This document shows positions 11,101 through 23,700 of a stretch of 64,000 bases of DNA, in pieces. The notes beneath the pieces were generated by a model. It made no database searches. It saw only the letters and a program-made list of their open reading frames with translations, and was not told the DNA's origin. The DNA comes from Aquila chrysaetos chrysaetos. Its lineage: Eukaryota > Chordata > Aves > Accipitriformes > Accipitridae. The stretch covers positions 18,242,938-18,306,937 of the forward strand of contig NC_044022.1 of NCBI RefSeq assembly GCF_900496995.4, in the 5' to 3' direction. A program made the translations under genes and the position numbers. How positions within the stretch are numbered: the first letter of the stretch is position 1; the number at the start of each line of letters is the position of its first letter.

Positions 11101-14100
11101 TTTGCTCACTTTGGTACTGTGAAATGAAATGTTGATCTAAACCACATTATGAGGAAAAAGAGTAATAATTACTAACTAAACCATGAAACCAGTTTTCTAA
11201 AGTAAGAGAGTTTAATACTCAGAGGAAGAAAAGTCCACCCAGGGATTTTGTAATTGTCAATTGATTTTCAAGTGAAAAGGCACTCCAGGCCACATTCAGA
11301 CCACCTAACAGAGGTGCTGAACCTCGTCGTCATAACTACCGCAGTGCCAAAGCTCAAAGAGCAGGTGGCAGCCCAGCAAGTGGTTAATCTACGTCATTGT
11401 CCACAACTTCCAGGTCTTGGCTCCATGTACAGTGAAGACAGAAAAATACTCCCTGTGCCTCTGAGGCAAAGCACCCAGGGCAAGAGTTATTTTGCAACGG
11501 ACTGCTTAGGCAACCCGGGAACAGTCAAAATACAGCCCCAAGACACTTTGCTGATGTTTGGCAATATGAAATTGTTATAATCATTACTGTGAAAATCCCT
11601 GTGAAAGGTGAGGTGTGTGGTAAACATGGGGCCTGGCTCTTGCTATTGACACCAAGTTATAACAGGTACAAAATCACTGAATTCAACGAATGAGAATTAC
11701 GTTCATGCTTTGGACTTAGAGTGCCTCCTTCTATCATCTAATGCCTTTGTGTAAATCACTCTAATGTCAATTCATATATAGAAATACCTTATCTTTGGAG
11801 TCTCCACCTTCTTGAGAATTCAGAAGTCTTGGCAATAACTTCGAATTACTACCACATCTGTCAGCAGTAAAAGTCTGCTCATTAATATTATGGAATAACT
11901 ATCCTTGAGCACTTGAAAGAAGTTGTTAAAAAACTCTTAATGGGTGTAATAACAGGGTCCTGGAAACATGCAGTGCAGAAGGATGTAAACAGGTGACTTC
12001 TGAAACTTTGGAGTCCTGGGAGCTAGTTTAAAAGTTTCTGTGCTAGCATGAGATGAATCATACCCTGACTATAGAATAAGCCTGTGATGATTCATTCAGG
12101 TTTGTCTTCAAATTTATAGCTGCTTGAGTTAGGGCAGGTATATTACCCCATTTCCACCCCTGCCACTCAGTTAGTTTCACAGATTCAGCGTTGTGTGAAA
12201 CATTTCAGAGCAAGAGCTCCACTGCCATCTTTCAAATTCCTGTCCATATTTTTAAACGCTTATTTTAACGACGCTGGTAAAATTTGTTATTCTATGAAGA
12301 CAGCCAGCAGAGGACCTTCAGTTATTTAAGTCATGCTGGTAGCATGGGATAGAGTTTACATGATGTATGCAGCTTATATTGGCCATTTGCAGAAAGAATT
12401 CCCTCTCCACCCCTGCATATTTTCCCAGCATTTCTGACATGAAATATGCAGCACAACAGCATCGAAGCATTTTCTTTCTATGCACTGGACCATGAAAACA
12501 TAAGAATGTGATGAAGGCACAAATCCAGAGAGGTCCTGATAAAGCACCACCATGTGGATATTTATTCTGTTCTCTTATCAATATTCACTGTCATCTAATT
12601 AAGAATGATAGGGGTTTGGAAGGGAGGTGGTGATACGGCTTCTAAAAGAGATGTCTTGAGGTCAAGGAAGGTTTGTCCTTAGCATCAATTACATGTTCTG
12701 CCTGAGAACACTGAATATGTTCTGCCTTATTCATTCCAGGCCAGTATCCACCACATATAAAATTCAGATTTTGTTAAGTATTGTACTATCTGAAATGTGC
12801 TCTTCAGAGTTCTGGTTATAGATGGGAGAAACTATAGGATTCATAATGTTGATTTCATTGACTATGGATCTGTTAAAGGTTATTGCAAATTTCAGGGCTT
12901 GATCTTGCAACCAGTTGCTATAGAGCCATTGGCTCTAATGCATTGTGTACATAAGGAGAGCAAGACCCGATCATTGGTGTGCAAAGTTTCAGCGTGGACT
13001 ACAGTATGATAAGCAATATGAAAGTGTAGCACTAATGACACAAGAGTATTGACATAATGTAACAGAATCTGCAGTAAGCATTCTCCAGTACAGCTAAAAC
13101 CATAGTTTTTGACTCAGTAATAATGCTGAACAGGGGCCCAAGTCAGCACATAAAAAGTGTGTTGTCAGTTTTGGTGCAAATTATAACAATAGACTCAAGA
13201 TGATGGGAAGTCTCAAGGACTAATTGTAGTTTTGTGCAATATTCTGACTTTGGTGTTGCTGTGCAACCAATTATTATTTAGCATCTGCTGTTGTAAGCCA
13301 GTAAATATTAACCAGTGTTCCTGATCCTACATGCTTTTTCAGAGAACTCAGTCTTTCCTGTAGGCAAGCTCTTTGAACATGACAAGTGGATGACTTGCTA
13401 AGTTCTCTTGTACGAAGAAATTAACACTAAAAAAATAAAAGAAAGAAAAAAGAAAGAATCCGGCTTGGTTTGTTCACATGTGTGCTACAGTCAAAAATTG
13501 AAAAATGCTTCAGCATTTGCAGTGCAGCATTGGACAGTATACGTTTGTGACCGTCTTCACTGCATTTTGCTGAAATGTTTCCACTGAGGTTTTAATACCA
13601 GTTTGTTATTTCTTAACATCTGGATCAGATTTAATAGTAATTATACATGTTGAAAAGAGCTTGGGTTTGGGGGTTTTGAGGGGGCAGGAAAGGTGGCTTT
13701 CAGTAGAGGAATGAGCCTTGAGTCATTCAAAGGGAACCCCATTCATGACAAATTATTTACTTTCTCCTTTACCTTACTAAAACAGGGCTCAAAAAACCCT
13801 GTTCGGTATTTTTGTCCAAGAATTTCAAAAGCAGCTGGAGTAGGATTCAACTGCCTAAACTTAGGCATATAGCACCATTTTGGACCCACTAGGATATTCA
13901 AACATCAGCATGGAGCTGTCAGCCATGTCATCGGGAAGACCCACACCATTCTGGCTGGACACAAGTATTTCAGAGTGAGCACTGGAAATCAGTAGCCACA
14001 TTTGCAATTCTTGGCCATAATGCTTGAACAGGAGTTGCACAGCCATTACAATTTACCAGCAGCGATGACAAAGATAGGCATCAGTCATCTGGAAAAGTTA

Positions 14101-16970
14101 AAATCTGAGCCTTTAAACTAGCAAAAGCAGCGTTAGTTCAAAACTATGGTAGTCACCACTGAAAACTGAAATATAAAAAATAGACCAGCTACAATGTAAT
14201 TGCCATTCATAATTGTGATGGGTGCTGATCTCTACCTGCTAGAGGAGCTAAACGAGTTATCAATTTAGTTATCATTCAGAAGCAAATTGAATACAAAATG
14301 CTTCTACGTGCAGGAGACATTTGATTGATTGATTTTTATCATGTGCCAGATGAAAACCTGAGATTCTGGATCAAATCCTCCCCTTGTATAAATGGATTTT
14401 GTCCCCCCACACTAAACAGAAATACATTTAATTATACCCAAAAGGAAGTCAAGCCTTCCATCCTATACATATGGAAAAGACACTTCAATTCGAATTCTTC
14501 ATATTCCAGAAATATTTCCATCACTGATGTGACTCTTCTGGGGGCAGCAGGCAAAGTTTATTTTGTCCACACCTGGTCACAATAATAGTTGTGGAGCCAT
14601 TATTACACAAAACAGACATCTGGGGTGATATTTACTAAATAAATGTAGATTTCTATATTTGAACTACTCTCTGTAGGCTTCTTTTACAATCAGTGGGGAA
14701 AAAGAAACGTTTTCAGTTGTTATCTTTCTTATGCTAAAGTAGGCATCTAAAATAGATCAAAAGAACTGCACCTTAGAAATGCCCATTTCTCTTCACCAAT
14801 AACCCAGAACTTCAGGTGGGTACCTGAAAAGTAAATTTCAGCACTGCAGATGTCTATAGTTAGATGAGATTAATTCAGTCCCAAGAATAAGAAGAGATGC
14901 AGATTATGTTAACGCTTCTTAATACCAGTTACCCATGTTATGAGGTATAGTCAACTGTGGATTAAGCAAGAAACAAGTTTAATGTACCTTTGTCTTCAAG
15001 CCCATAATAGTCCTGCTTTTGCAACATTCCTTCTAGTGGGAAGTAATACACCAGTGATGATATACTGATATTTAATACGACAATTTATGACAAGAGTTGG
15101 ATATCAGTTCTGTAATGCCCCTATTAACATATTTTTCAGCATCACACTTCATCATAAATGTCTGCATTAAATATAAGGAGAACAGCATCTGTCTCATGTT
15201 GTAAAGAATTGCAGTAGCGATGTTTAGATTGGTCTGAATAAAAATGTACGGGTGTGGGAGCACCAGAAGGATCAAATGGCAGGAGAAGGGTTAGAAGAAT
15301 GACATGTGTCGATGTCACTTTAGATAGGAGGTCATCAAGATCCCAGCACATCTCTGTGTTTCTTCTCAGGATACCCAGACTGAGAAACAAAAGATTGTCA
15401 GTAAATCCTGATGACTCACAGGTGGGACAGGATGCAGAGACTAATCCCTGTCAGTTTGTAAGGGGAACAAAAGACACGTATCCAAAATCACCAACCTAAG
15501 ATGAACCCAGAAGATGTGAAGAGAAACTGGCCTGTTTCTCTTGTCCTCTGTGTCACCACAGGGAATCTTGGTCTGCCTACCTGCACTCCTGTGCTCCAAG
15601 GGTAGACGGACTATTTGGACAAACACGTTTTGGTGTTGTACGTGCTTGTGGGAATGTGTGGATGGATGAATGAAGTCAGCTTTGTTTTAAAATATAATTG
15701 CCTTTCCCTCTCTAAGGTGTCCCGCTGAGATCTGCTATGCTGTTGCTACAACGCTGCACCATTATTTCCAACAAAGTACTTCTCTGTCCCTGTCAAAAAC
15801 AGCTCATCAGCCTCATCCTTTCTTTTCTTTCATGTCAGTAAATATCCGAGGGCAGGAATTATTTCACACTACTGTAACACTCCAGACTTCATGAGCATTA
15901 CACCAGATTCTTGGAGGCATAGAAAAGAAAAGATTCCAGTCCTGTTTAGCTTTTAATTTCAGACTAGCAGCATGACTAAACTCACATCATTTCACCTGGG
16001 TGACACTGAAGAGAAAAATAGACAATGACAAACTCTATCCTAGAAAGCACTGAATTACGTGAGACAGAGTGGTTTACAACCAGTTGTGTTCCACAGCTTT
16101 GTGAATGAACAGGTTGAAATCTGGCACTTATAATAAGAAAGAAAAATGAATAGTTTGGGTATATTATTCATTCAAAAGAAAAAGAGCCAAGCCCTTTGCT
16201 GGCATAAATTGCCACAGCTCTATTGATTTCAAACGAGAGCTGATTTGCATCGGATGAACATCCAAGCCATATTTTATAACATACCCAGTTTTGATTAATT
16301 GTTATTACAGGCCTAAACAGGATTTTTCGTTGCTCAATTATTTTCAGCACCATACTCGAAAAGAAAACAAAAAGTCCTGCCTGTGAATATACCACTGTCT
16401 AGCCATAAGACAATAATTCTTTTCATAATTTAAAGAATGTTAGGCTTGATGTTCTCAGTTGACTTGTCTATGAAAGGTGAGCAACTACATCTCCTACACT
16501 TGTCCAGGTTGACTCAACAATGTTGTCTGTTTTCAATTTTCTGATGTTCCTTTCACTGGTGTGTTAGGTCATCAGGAATGCTTCCTGAACAGAAAGCCCC
16601 AGATGAATACTTCAAATGTCTGGACAGAACACGATATGGTTTCCTATACAACCGGTATAGAAGTGGCTGTACGAGCCATCTGAAAAACTCTTAAATTCAT
16701 TGTTCAGAACTACAGAAGTATTATTCATGCAGCAGTCTGGGCTTCCATTCTTCTGTTACTCCTGCCTTTAATTTACATATCATAATTCTGCCGTAGAAAT
16801 AAAAAAACCCACCTTATTCTGAGTGCTGTGGTCCCATGTGATACACACCAGTTTTTTTCTGGATCTGTCCATGATTTTATGGTTAATACCTTTCCTTCTG
16901 TATTAATATAGTAGTAACATACTGGATGTTTGGGAAAGTCATGTCTGCATGTGGTTATTTACAGATATGT

Positions 16971-17102
16971 GAGACAGAGGGGAAAAAGAAGGGGAAGGCA
17001 AAGAGGAAGGGAGAGAAAAAGACAGAAATACAGGAAGGAAGGAAAAGAAAATTGAGAGGGAGAAGGGGGAGAGGGAGGGATGAAGGAAGGAAAACAGACA
17101 GC
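16971..17102 (+). repeat. Polypurine (GA-rich) tract
   Basis: About 130 bases made almost only of G and A on the plus strand, with GGAAGG, GAGGGAG and GAAAAAGA units. It is simple-sequence DNA. The short frame through it (Lys/Arg/Glu-rich) is an artefact of the composition. Confidence 0.8.
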
Positions 17103-18091
17103 TACCCTGTGGCTAGAGGAATCAACAGATCTGATTGCACTGCGAAATGGAGCTGAGGGAATTGGAGATCAAATCACAAGTCAAGAGGTGGTTTCTCCGG
17201 TCAGTTGTCCTCTATGGAAACCCTTGTGGATAACAAGCATGTTTACGTCTAAAATTTTTCTCTCTGATCAATCTGTGCCTTATTTCTGTTTATTTAACAG
17301 GTTTTTTTCAGGGGCTTCATCCTGAATACAGCAACGTCCTTCATCTCATTCTACCATGGTGTAATATACTTGACCCCTTCCTTCTTGATTTAAAGCACAT
17401 TTAGAATTATCTCACGAGTCTGTTCTGTGCTGTCTAGTGTCATGATCTCTTCTGACTTCATATTCTTAGCAGCCTTGGACTAAATTTACACTTAGATGGA
17501 AGATCTTCTGAAAAATACATCTAAACAAAAAACCCCAGTAGTTTTGGTAGTTCAGAACATAAGGTTTTTCTCTGTGAGTAGGCAGTCCGCACCTTTACAG
17601 AAAGGTGCTATAGAATTTGCTATAGGATTATAAAATGCTATACGTTTTTAAAAAAAAGCAGACTAGAAGATTCTTTAGTAGGGAGTCTATGCCCTGTTAT
17701 ATTTTATGGCCCTGGCCCCTTCACAGTGATAAATCCTGACTGATTCAAATGGTCATATAAAAGGGTATTTGCTTCAGCAAGCTATCTGTAAAATGTGCTG
17801 TGGTTCCAAAATCAGGCTCTATTTTCAACCGTAAACATCTATAGATGTTTGAAAATTGGGTTCTGCCATCTTGAAGATATGATCAGCAAAATATTCCATA
17901 ATATGTATTATGGGAGCAATTGGGTGATCCCAACCGTTAAAAGAAATGAAAATCTGTTCTTTCTTGAGGTTGTACAAATTTAATATAATAATGACTGTGG
18001 AAGGAAGCTCAGTAAACACCGATTTACTCCTGTGGGCTATTAATATTTTCCCATACATCACCATGTAGATCTGTAGCCATTATTTTTCACA
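17103..18091. other. Intergenic DNA, nothing recognised
   Basis: AT-rich sequence between the purine tract and the next CR1 fragment. Only short frames without motifs are present. Confidence 0.55.
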
Positions 18092-18300
18092 GGGTCATAG
18101 GGAAATTCAGGTTGGAAGGGACCTCAGGCGGTCTCCAGTCCAACCGTCTGCCCAGAGCAGGGTCAGCTCTGAGATCACACAAGTTGTACAGGGCTTTATC
18201 CAGTCTGGTCTTGGAAACCTCCAGACAGAAAGGCTGCACAACCTCCCTGGGCACCCTGTGAATCTGTCTCATCTCCGCGTATACCTGCTGCCTCTCATCC
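18092..18300 (-). mobile_element. CR1 LINE 3' fragment
   Basis: On the plus strand the block begins with a degraded GTCATAGG-type terminal repeat, then AGGTTGGAAGGGACCTC, and continues through CCAGTCCAACC and CTGCCCAGAGCAGG. This is the reverse complement of the CR1 3' end and C-terminal coding region. Only the last roughly 200 bp survive and they are more diverged than the copy at 1,030-2,543, so this is an older insertion of a different CR1 subfamily. Confidence 0.85.
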
Positions 18301-19910
18301 TTCAACCATGCATCACTTCCTTAGCTAAGACTTTTCTTTTGGCTTGTGTGTTGTCATAGCTATGTCTTAATCCCTAAATTGGATTTATACTGGTGCACCT
18401 TAATGCCTGTAAAAAGCCCTGGTGATACTAATGAGATTATGCCCAAGTGCTACCAGTCCTGTTGCAGGACTGCAGACTTTGCAGACTTTCTCTGTAAGCA
18501 AAGGAGGACAAATACCAAGTAAAAAAAAAATTATTTCAGACAATTTCAACTTGTCATTTAAATAAACACATTTTCTGCAGCTCTCACTTGCTGAAATAAA
18601 AACAAAAAAAAACAAACATTAAAAAACCTCTCTGATAGATATATAATTTCACAAAGCAGGGTATGTAAAAGAAAGTGGAACAGCAGGTGTCTTTAAAACA
18701 GTCCAGGTTGAATCCTGAGGAGCTTTATATGATGCAGTAATGATCTACCTAGAATTATATGAAATTTTCTATTACCTTAGCAAAATGCCATATCAGTATG
18801 CTAGCTTATCCCACATATTTAAAGACAGAGACAGGCAAATAAATGAAAGCGAGATTGGAGACTGTGACATAAAAATAGAGAAAACAGGAGTCTAATATAC
18901 ACTGTCAGATAAAAGGAGCCTGAAGGGAAATGATAAAACAGTTTAAATACCCTGAAGGAAGCAATACCAAGGAATGAAGAGAATTATTCACACCATGTAG
19001 GAGACCTAAACCAACTTGCGTTTACCAGGACCCGCAAATTTTAAACAAGAAAATACTTGGGCAAGACAGTATGAACAATTTAGGAGAAGAACAATGCATG
19101 ACTGGGACTCCAGCAGGGAGAAAGCCACACTCCTCAAGTTTCTTGAGACCTTTGCTCTCTTGCTGGTCACCCAGTTAGGCCCTGGCCCTTCAGCCGTCCC
19201 CTTTCTCAACGGCAGGGCCCACCCGCTACAGTCCCCTGCCACCCATGTCGATCACCTCGGTTGGCTGGAGCTCAGTTCTGCGCAGTGCTCTTCTCCCCCT
19301 GGCAATGCCGGGGTTAATTAGTGCCCACCCAGGTCTTACCTATAACAGAAACACCTGTGAGAGCCAACCTGTTTCAGAGAAGGCTCCTTTGAAAGCACGA
19401 AGGCTGTCACGCATCTCCACGTGAAGACTTGCCCCTAGCCTCCCCGTGGCCGGTGGTGGAACCCCATTGCACGCTACCTGCTAAGCTGCACCTGCGTTAG
19501 CAAGTAGCGGTGACCACCGCGAGCGGATCAGCAGACCAAAAGCCCCGTCACTGACGATGTGATGCACGCACCAATGGATTTCAGGGGGTTTCCTTCAGAT
19601 TACATCTCGTCCAGTCCTGTCTCTTGCATGCTCACTACCAACTAAAATGGGCTAGGTGTGCTCCTGGAGTACCTCTTCCAGCCTGGCTTCATCTCAGACG
19701 GTTCTAGTTTAGGTGCTCTGAGACCACTCTGACCAAAGCAGAGAAACTGGGGATGGTTGGGAGAGTCACTTCAAAAGTGCACTCTCGATTCAAATGAAAA
19801 CGCTAATGGAGATTAATCGAATTGTTCAGAGTTGCCGGGCAATTGTCTTCGTAGCCCTCCTCAGCTGGGTCAGAAAAATCTGGGCTTCCTTCCTAGCATG
19901 AAGCCCCTTT
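18301..19910. other. Intergenic DNA
   Basis: Mostly AT-rich. The last part, about 19,140-19,560, is richer in GC and CpG (for example CCACCGCGAGCGG). No exon, RNA gene or named repeat was recognised. Confidence 0.5.
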
Positions 19911-19915
19911 GTTTC

Positions 19916-20511
19916 TGCATGGTTTTGGCTGGGATAGAGTTAATTTTGTCCACAGTAGCTAGTATGGGCCTATGCTTTGGATCTGTGCTGGGAACAGTGC
20001 TGATAACACAGAGATGTTTTTGTTCCTGCTGAGCGGGGCTTACCCAGAGCCAAGGGCTTTTCTGCTTCTCCCCCCACCCCACCAGCGAGCAGGCTGGGGG
20101 GGCACAAGGAGTTGGGGGGGACACAGCCGGGACAGCCGACCCCGACTGACCAAGGGATATTCCAGACCGTAGGACGTCATGCTCAGCAGATGGAGCTGGG
20201 GGAAGAAGAAGAAGGAAGGGGGGACGTTTGGAGTGATGGCGTTTGTCTTCCCCAGTCACCGTTACACGTGCTGGAGCCCTGCTGTCCTGGAGATGGCTGA
20301 ACTCCTGCCTGCCCATGGGGAGTGGGGAATGGATTCCTGGTTTTGCTTTGCTTGTGTGTGCAGCTTTTGCTTTACCTATTAAACTGTCTTTACCTCAGCC
20401 CACGAGTTTTCTTACTTTTACCCTTCTGATTCTCTCTCCCCCATCCCACCGGGGAGGAGTGAGTGAGCGGCTGTGTGGGGCTTAGTTGCTGGCTGGGGTT
20501 AAAACACGACA
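19916..20511 (+). mobile_element. Solo LTR of an avian ERVL-like endogenous retrovirus
   Basis: A 596 bp long terminal repeat with no internal retroviral sequence on either side, so it is a solo LTR left by recombination. It begins TGCATGGTTTTGGC and ends AACACGACA, giving TG...CA ends. The orientation follows from a polyadenylation signal ATTAAA at about 20,379-20,384, with the U5-like end after it. The flanks GTTTC (19,911-19,915) and GTTAC (20,512-20,516) fit a 5 bp target duplication with one mismatch, the size typical of ERVL. A CRE-like GACGTCA core lies near 20,173-20,179, but the TATA-box position shortly downstream looks degraded. Similar LTRs are abundant in songbird and other neoavian genomes. 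The family call is from recognition and not from a search. Confidence 0.82.
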
Positions 20512-20559
20512 GTTACTCACCTCCACGCTTCCAGCTTCTGCAGGGACCATCATTTAGAT

Positions 20560-20750
20560 CAGTGATTTTCAAACTTTCCTACTTTGTAGAACCCTAATAT
20601 ATTTATTTTTTCATTGGAAATGGCAGTCCGTGTATATCGCATTTAAACAATAAGCTTGCCTTTCTCTGATACCTTCTCCAAGGCCAAGGACCCCAAGGAA
20701 GTGGCCCAAAGATCTCCAGAGATTCAGAGGCCCCAGGAAGGAAACCATTG
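20560..20750. mobile_element. Probable hAT-type miniature element (MITE)
   Basis: A 191 bp segment starting CAGTGATTTTCAAACTT and ending GGAAACCATTG. The reverse complement of the end reads CAATGGTTTCC, so the ends form a short imperfect terminal inverted repeat of the CARTGRTTT type seen in hAT/Charlie elements. It is flanked by ATTTAGAT (20,552-20,559) and CTTTAGAC (20,751-20,758), which agree at six of eight positions. An 8 bp target duplication is the hAT signature. There is no transposase, so it is non-autonomous. It is diverged and old, and the family is not named here. Confidence 0.45.
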
Positions 20751-20759
20751 CTTTAGACT

Positions 20760-23700
20760 ACCCACAGAACAAAGGACAGAGCCAATAATCAGCCTATGAT
20801 AGTAATGTAGTACCTACGGTTGATGCCCTACTTTTGGAGGGGTAACGATGCCTCTTCAAATGCTCTACTACTCTGTGCCACTGCATCTCTCCCATACGGT
20901 TCAGGATTAAATCAGAGTAATTATACAAGGGAAACAAAATTCCACATATGTTACAATTAGATTAAAAAAAAAAAAAGTCCTTTTCAAAGCTCAGCATCAC
21001 AGATCAGTTTTGATTATAAAGACATTTTTTTAGTTATGATGACTCCATATAGGCCAGAATCTGTTGCAATAATATGGAAGATGACAGCATAACCAAAAAA
21101 TAAAAGAAAATGAAGGTAGGCATTGTCTTTATTATTCCTTTACACTGTAATATCTTCTGCAGGATAAATCAAGTGGATTTTACAAGCTGTGTGTTACAGC
21201 ACAGATTCTTTTTTCATAGCTTTCATACACATTTTTCTGCATTAAGCAAACAACTGCCAAATAAAGGCTAAACTGTGCTTTTGGAGTCAAGCCATCCCTC
21301 AAGCAGTTTTCCATGAATCACATTGTGTTTATTGGTAGCCTCAGACAAACAAGCAGTAGCCCTGACTAATGACAACAAACGTAATAAAATAGCTATGCCT
21401 CATTGCTTCTGGAAAAGAGGACAGAGGTAGCATAACCACATTCCTGCGCATTCTGACATTACACTGATGTTTCTGTCACTGCCAGACAGGACAGACATCC
21501 TTTCCCAAATTATTTCCTAAGGAAAGAGTCCCTGACCAACAGCAAGTAAATTAGGTATGACACAGGTTACCTGGATTTAATTCCTTGCCTTGATGAAGAC
21601 TTCCCGCATGACTCAGACAAGTCATTTTTCTGTCTCTCTGTTCCCAGGCATCATGTATGGAAATAGTTACTTACTTCAGCGAGTATTAAGAAAAGGTTCG
21701 TTGCATATTACAAAAGACTATGGCAAGAAGAGTCAGACAGTCCAAGATCTTTCCCATATGGGATGAGTCCAATTGTTTTGAGCAATGCTATATACAAGCA
21801 CAATAACATTGTTATAATAAAAGATCCTGATTCATTATTGTAATTATCTTCCCAGGAATACATGGAAAAGATTATACCTGAGTCATATTTCATAATATTT
21901 TTCTTTACAGCCTGAGAAATCGCTGGGATGTTGAAATTCAAGTGCCAGCATTCCTTTCCCAAACCAGGTCTGAATACCCAGGATTTAGTGCGGCAGCACC
22001 ACCTGTCGGTAAGTTTGTCACCAAGTTAGCTAAAAAGCAAATAGAAAATTATCAAAGCAGACCATGAAATGAAATGCTAAGATATAACCTGCAAACTATA
22101 TCTTCAACTGTATCGTCTTACTGCCAAGACCCATATGTGAAACCAGGACCCACATCAAGGGGCACCCATATTATTAGTGCCACAGAACTATTCCTCCACA
22201 CGAACCATTCTTTTACTATAGGCAACATTTTCTTGAGCCAGAATTTCACTTTTTTTTACCCTCGGTAATTTTTCAGCAGCAAAGGCTGCTTAATTTGCAC
22301 AGAAGCTTCAGATTAAAATCAGGGTGGTTCTTCAACATGAGTATACGCAGAAAATAGTGTTCCTGGAAGAGGCAAAGCCATCATAAGTGGCAAACAGTTT
22401 ATCAAGCTGTCAGCAGTGTCAGTTCTGGCTGTGAAATCTGAAAGAGCAGCAAATGTAAGGTTAACGAGTGGTTATTACTTCAGGAAGGGTGGCATTCACA
22501 TAACTGTGAAAACAGGGAAATCTCACAGCTCTTACTGATGAGATTGTTTTTCCAATGTGGAATAGTAGCTCAAATTACTAGAAGATTGTAAGGAAAATAC
22601 ACATCTCATCACCTTAAGCTCAGAAACAGGCTGTAGTGTGCAGATAAATATTTTCCTCGCTGCTATAGTTTTCTGTGGGGATGTTATGCAGGGATAATGG
22701 CACTACGTAATAAAGGCAAATGACATGGAAAGGAAGCTGCCATCAACTACAGAGAGATGAGCAACAATCTGGGAAAAAAACACCCAGACAATTTCACCAA
22801 ATAAACTCAAAATTAAGAAAATCTATTGTCTAATCTTGTGTAATGTCTTCACCTTTTAGTGTGTCAGCCTTTCTAGACCATGAACCCATCCTCAGGCAAG
22901 TGCCGTTGTGCTCGGACTACGCCGTGTAGCTTACACGCGCCCATTGCTCAGAAGCATATCCGCCACTATGTATTACTGCAGGGCACTGTTCTTGTTTAGG
23001 GCTTCATCTACAGTGCTGAAACCATCCTAAGGCAGACCTGGCCACCATATCACTTGTTCTCCAGGCGAGCATCCACTCAGAACAGCTGTTCCAAAGCCTC
23101 TGTTGTCTTCTACTGCCAGCGCAAGTCCAGTGTGCAATGCACCTGCATCCCCCAGGACCTATTCTCCAACCACGAGAGTCTGAAGACAAGGATCTGCAGC
23201 TTCTCTTACACAAAAAACATTGATACTTTGTTTTAGACCTCTAATAACTGATTGCCTGCTCATATACTTTATGCAGTAACTCATTATTTTTATTATGGAT
23301 TTAGGCTTAAACAGCTGGTCACATCACTATTTGCATCCTGCTTTGCAGAATTCCAAGTCCAGCCAGGCAGCTTAAATTACAGGTACCCTGGTTTTGCCAG
23401 TTCTACTTCTAACCACTCATGCCTGACAACATGATCAGTGTCAGCAGTTTCAGTGCTTACTTTCTCATACTGGTTATATATGATCAACTGCACAGCTTTC
23501 CTCCTTTTTAAAATTTCTCACTGACTGACACATCCATTTATTTACAGTTACAGACACAGGCTACAGATTTCACTTCCATCAGTGTGACAGGATAAAGGGA
23601 AATACGAGCAGCGTGGAGGACAAGCAGCAGTTGGGTCTCCTCATTCCTCGCTTGGTCTCTCACTGCCAGCGACGGAAAATTTCAAAATGGTCAGCCTAGG

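Larger units (their letters stand above)
2544..16970. other. Gene-poor intergenic DNA
   Basis: About 14 kb with only short chance ORFs and no exon I can recognise on either strand. Two compositional departures stand out: a pyrimidine-rich, C-rich block at about 3,540-3,930 and a GC- and CpG-richer block at about 7,640-8,130. Low-complexity A/AG runs occur near 13,430-13,460. I see no tRNA, no rRNA and no named repeat. Confidence 0.55.

Noticed and set aside
19832-20485. ORFs on both strands within and around the solo LTR (up to 148 codons)
   Set aside because: They are LTR sequence, with no viral protein motif in any frame.
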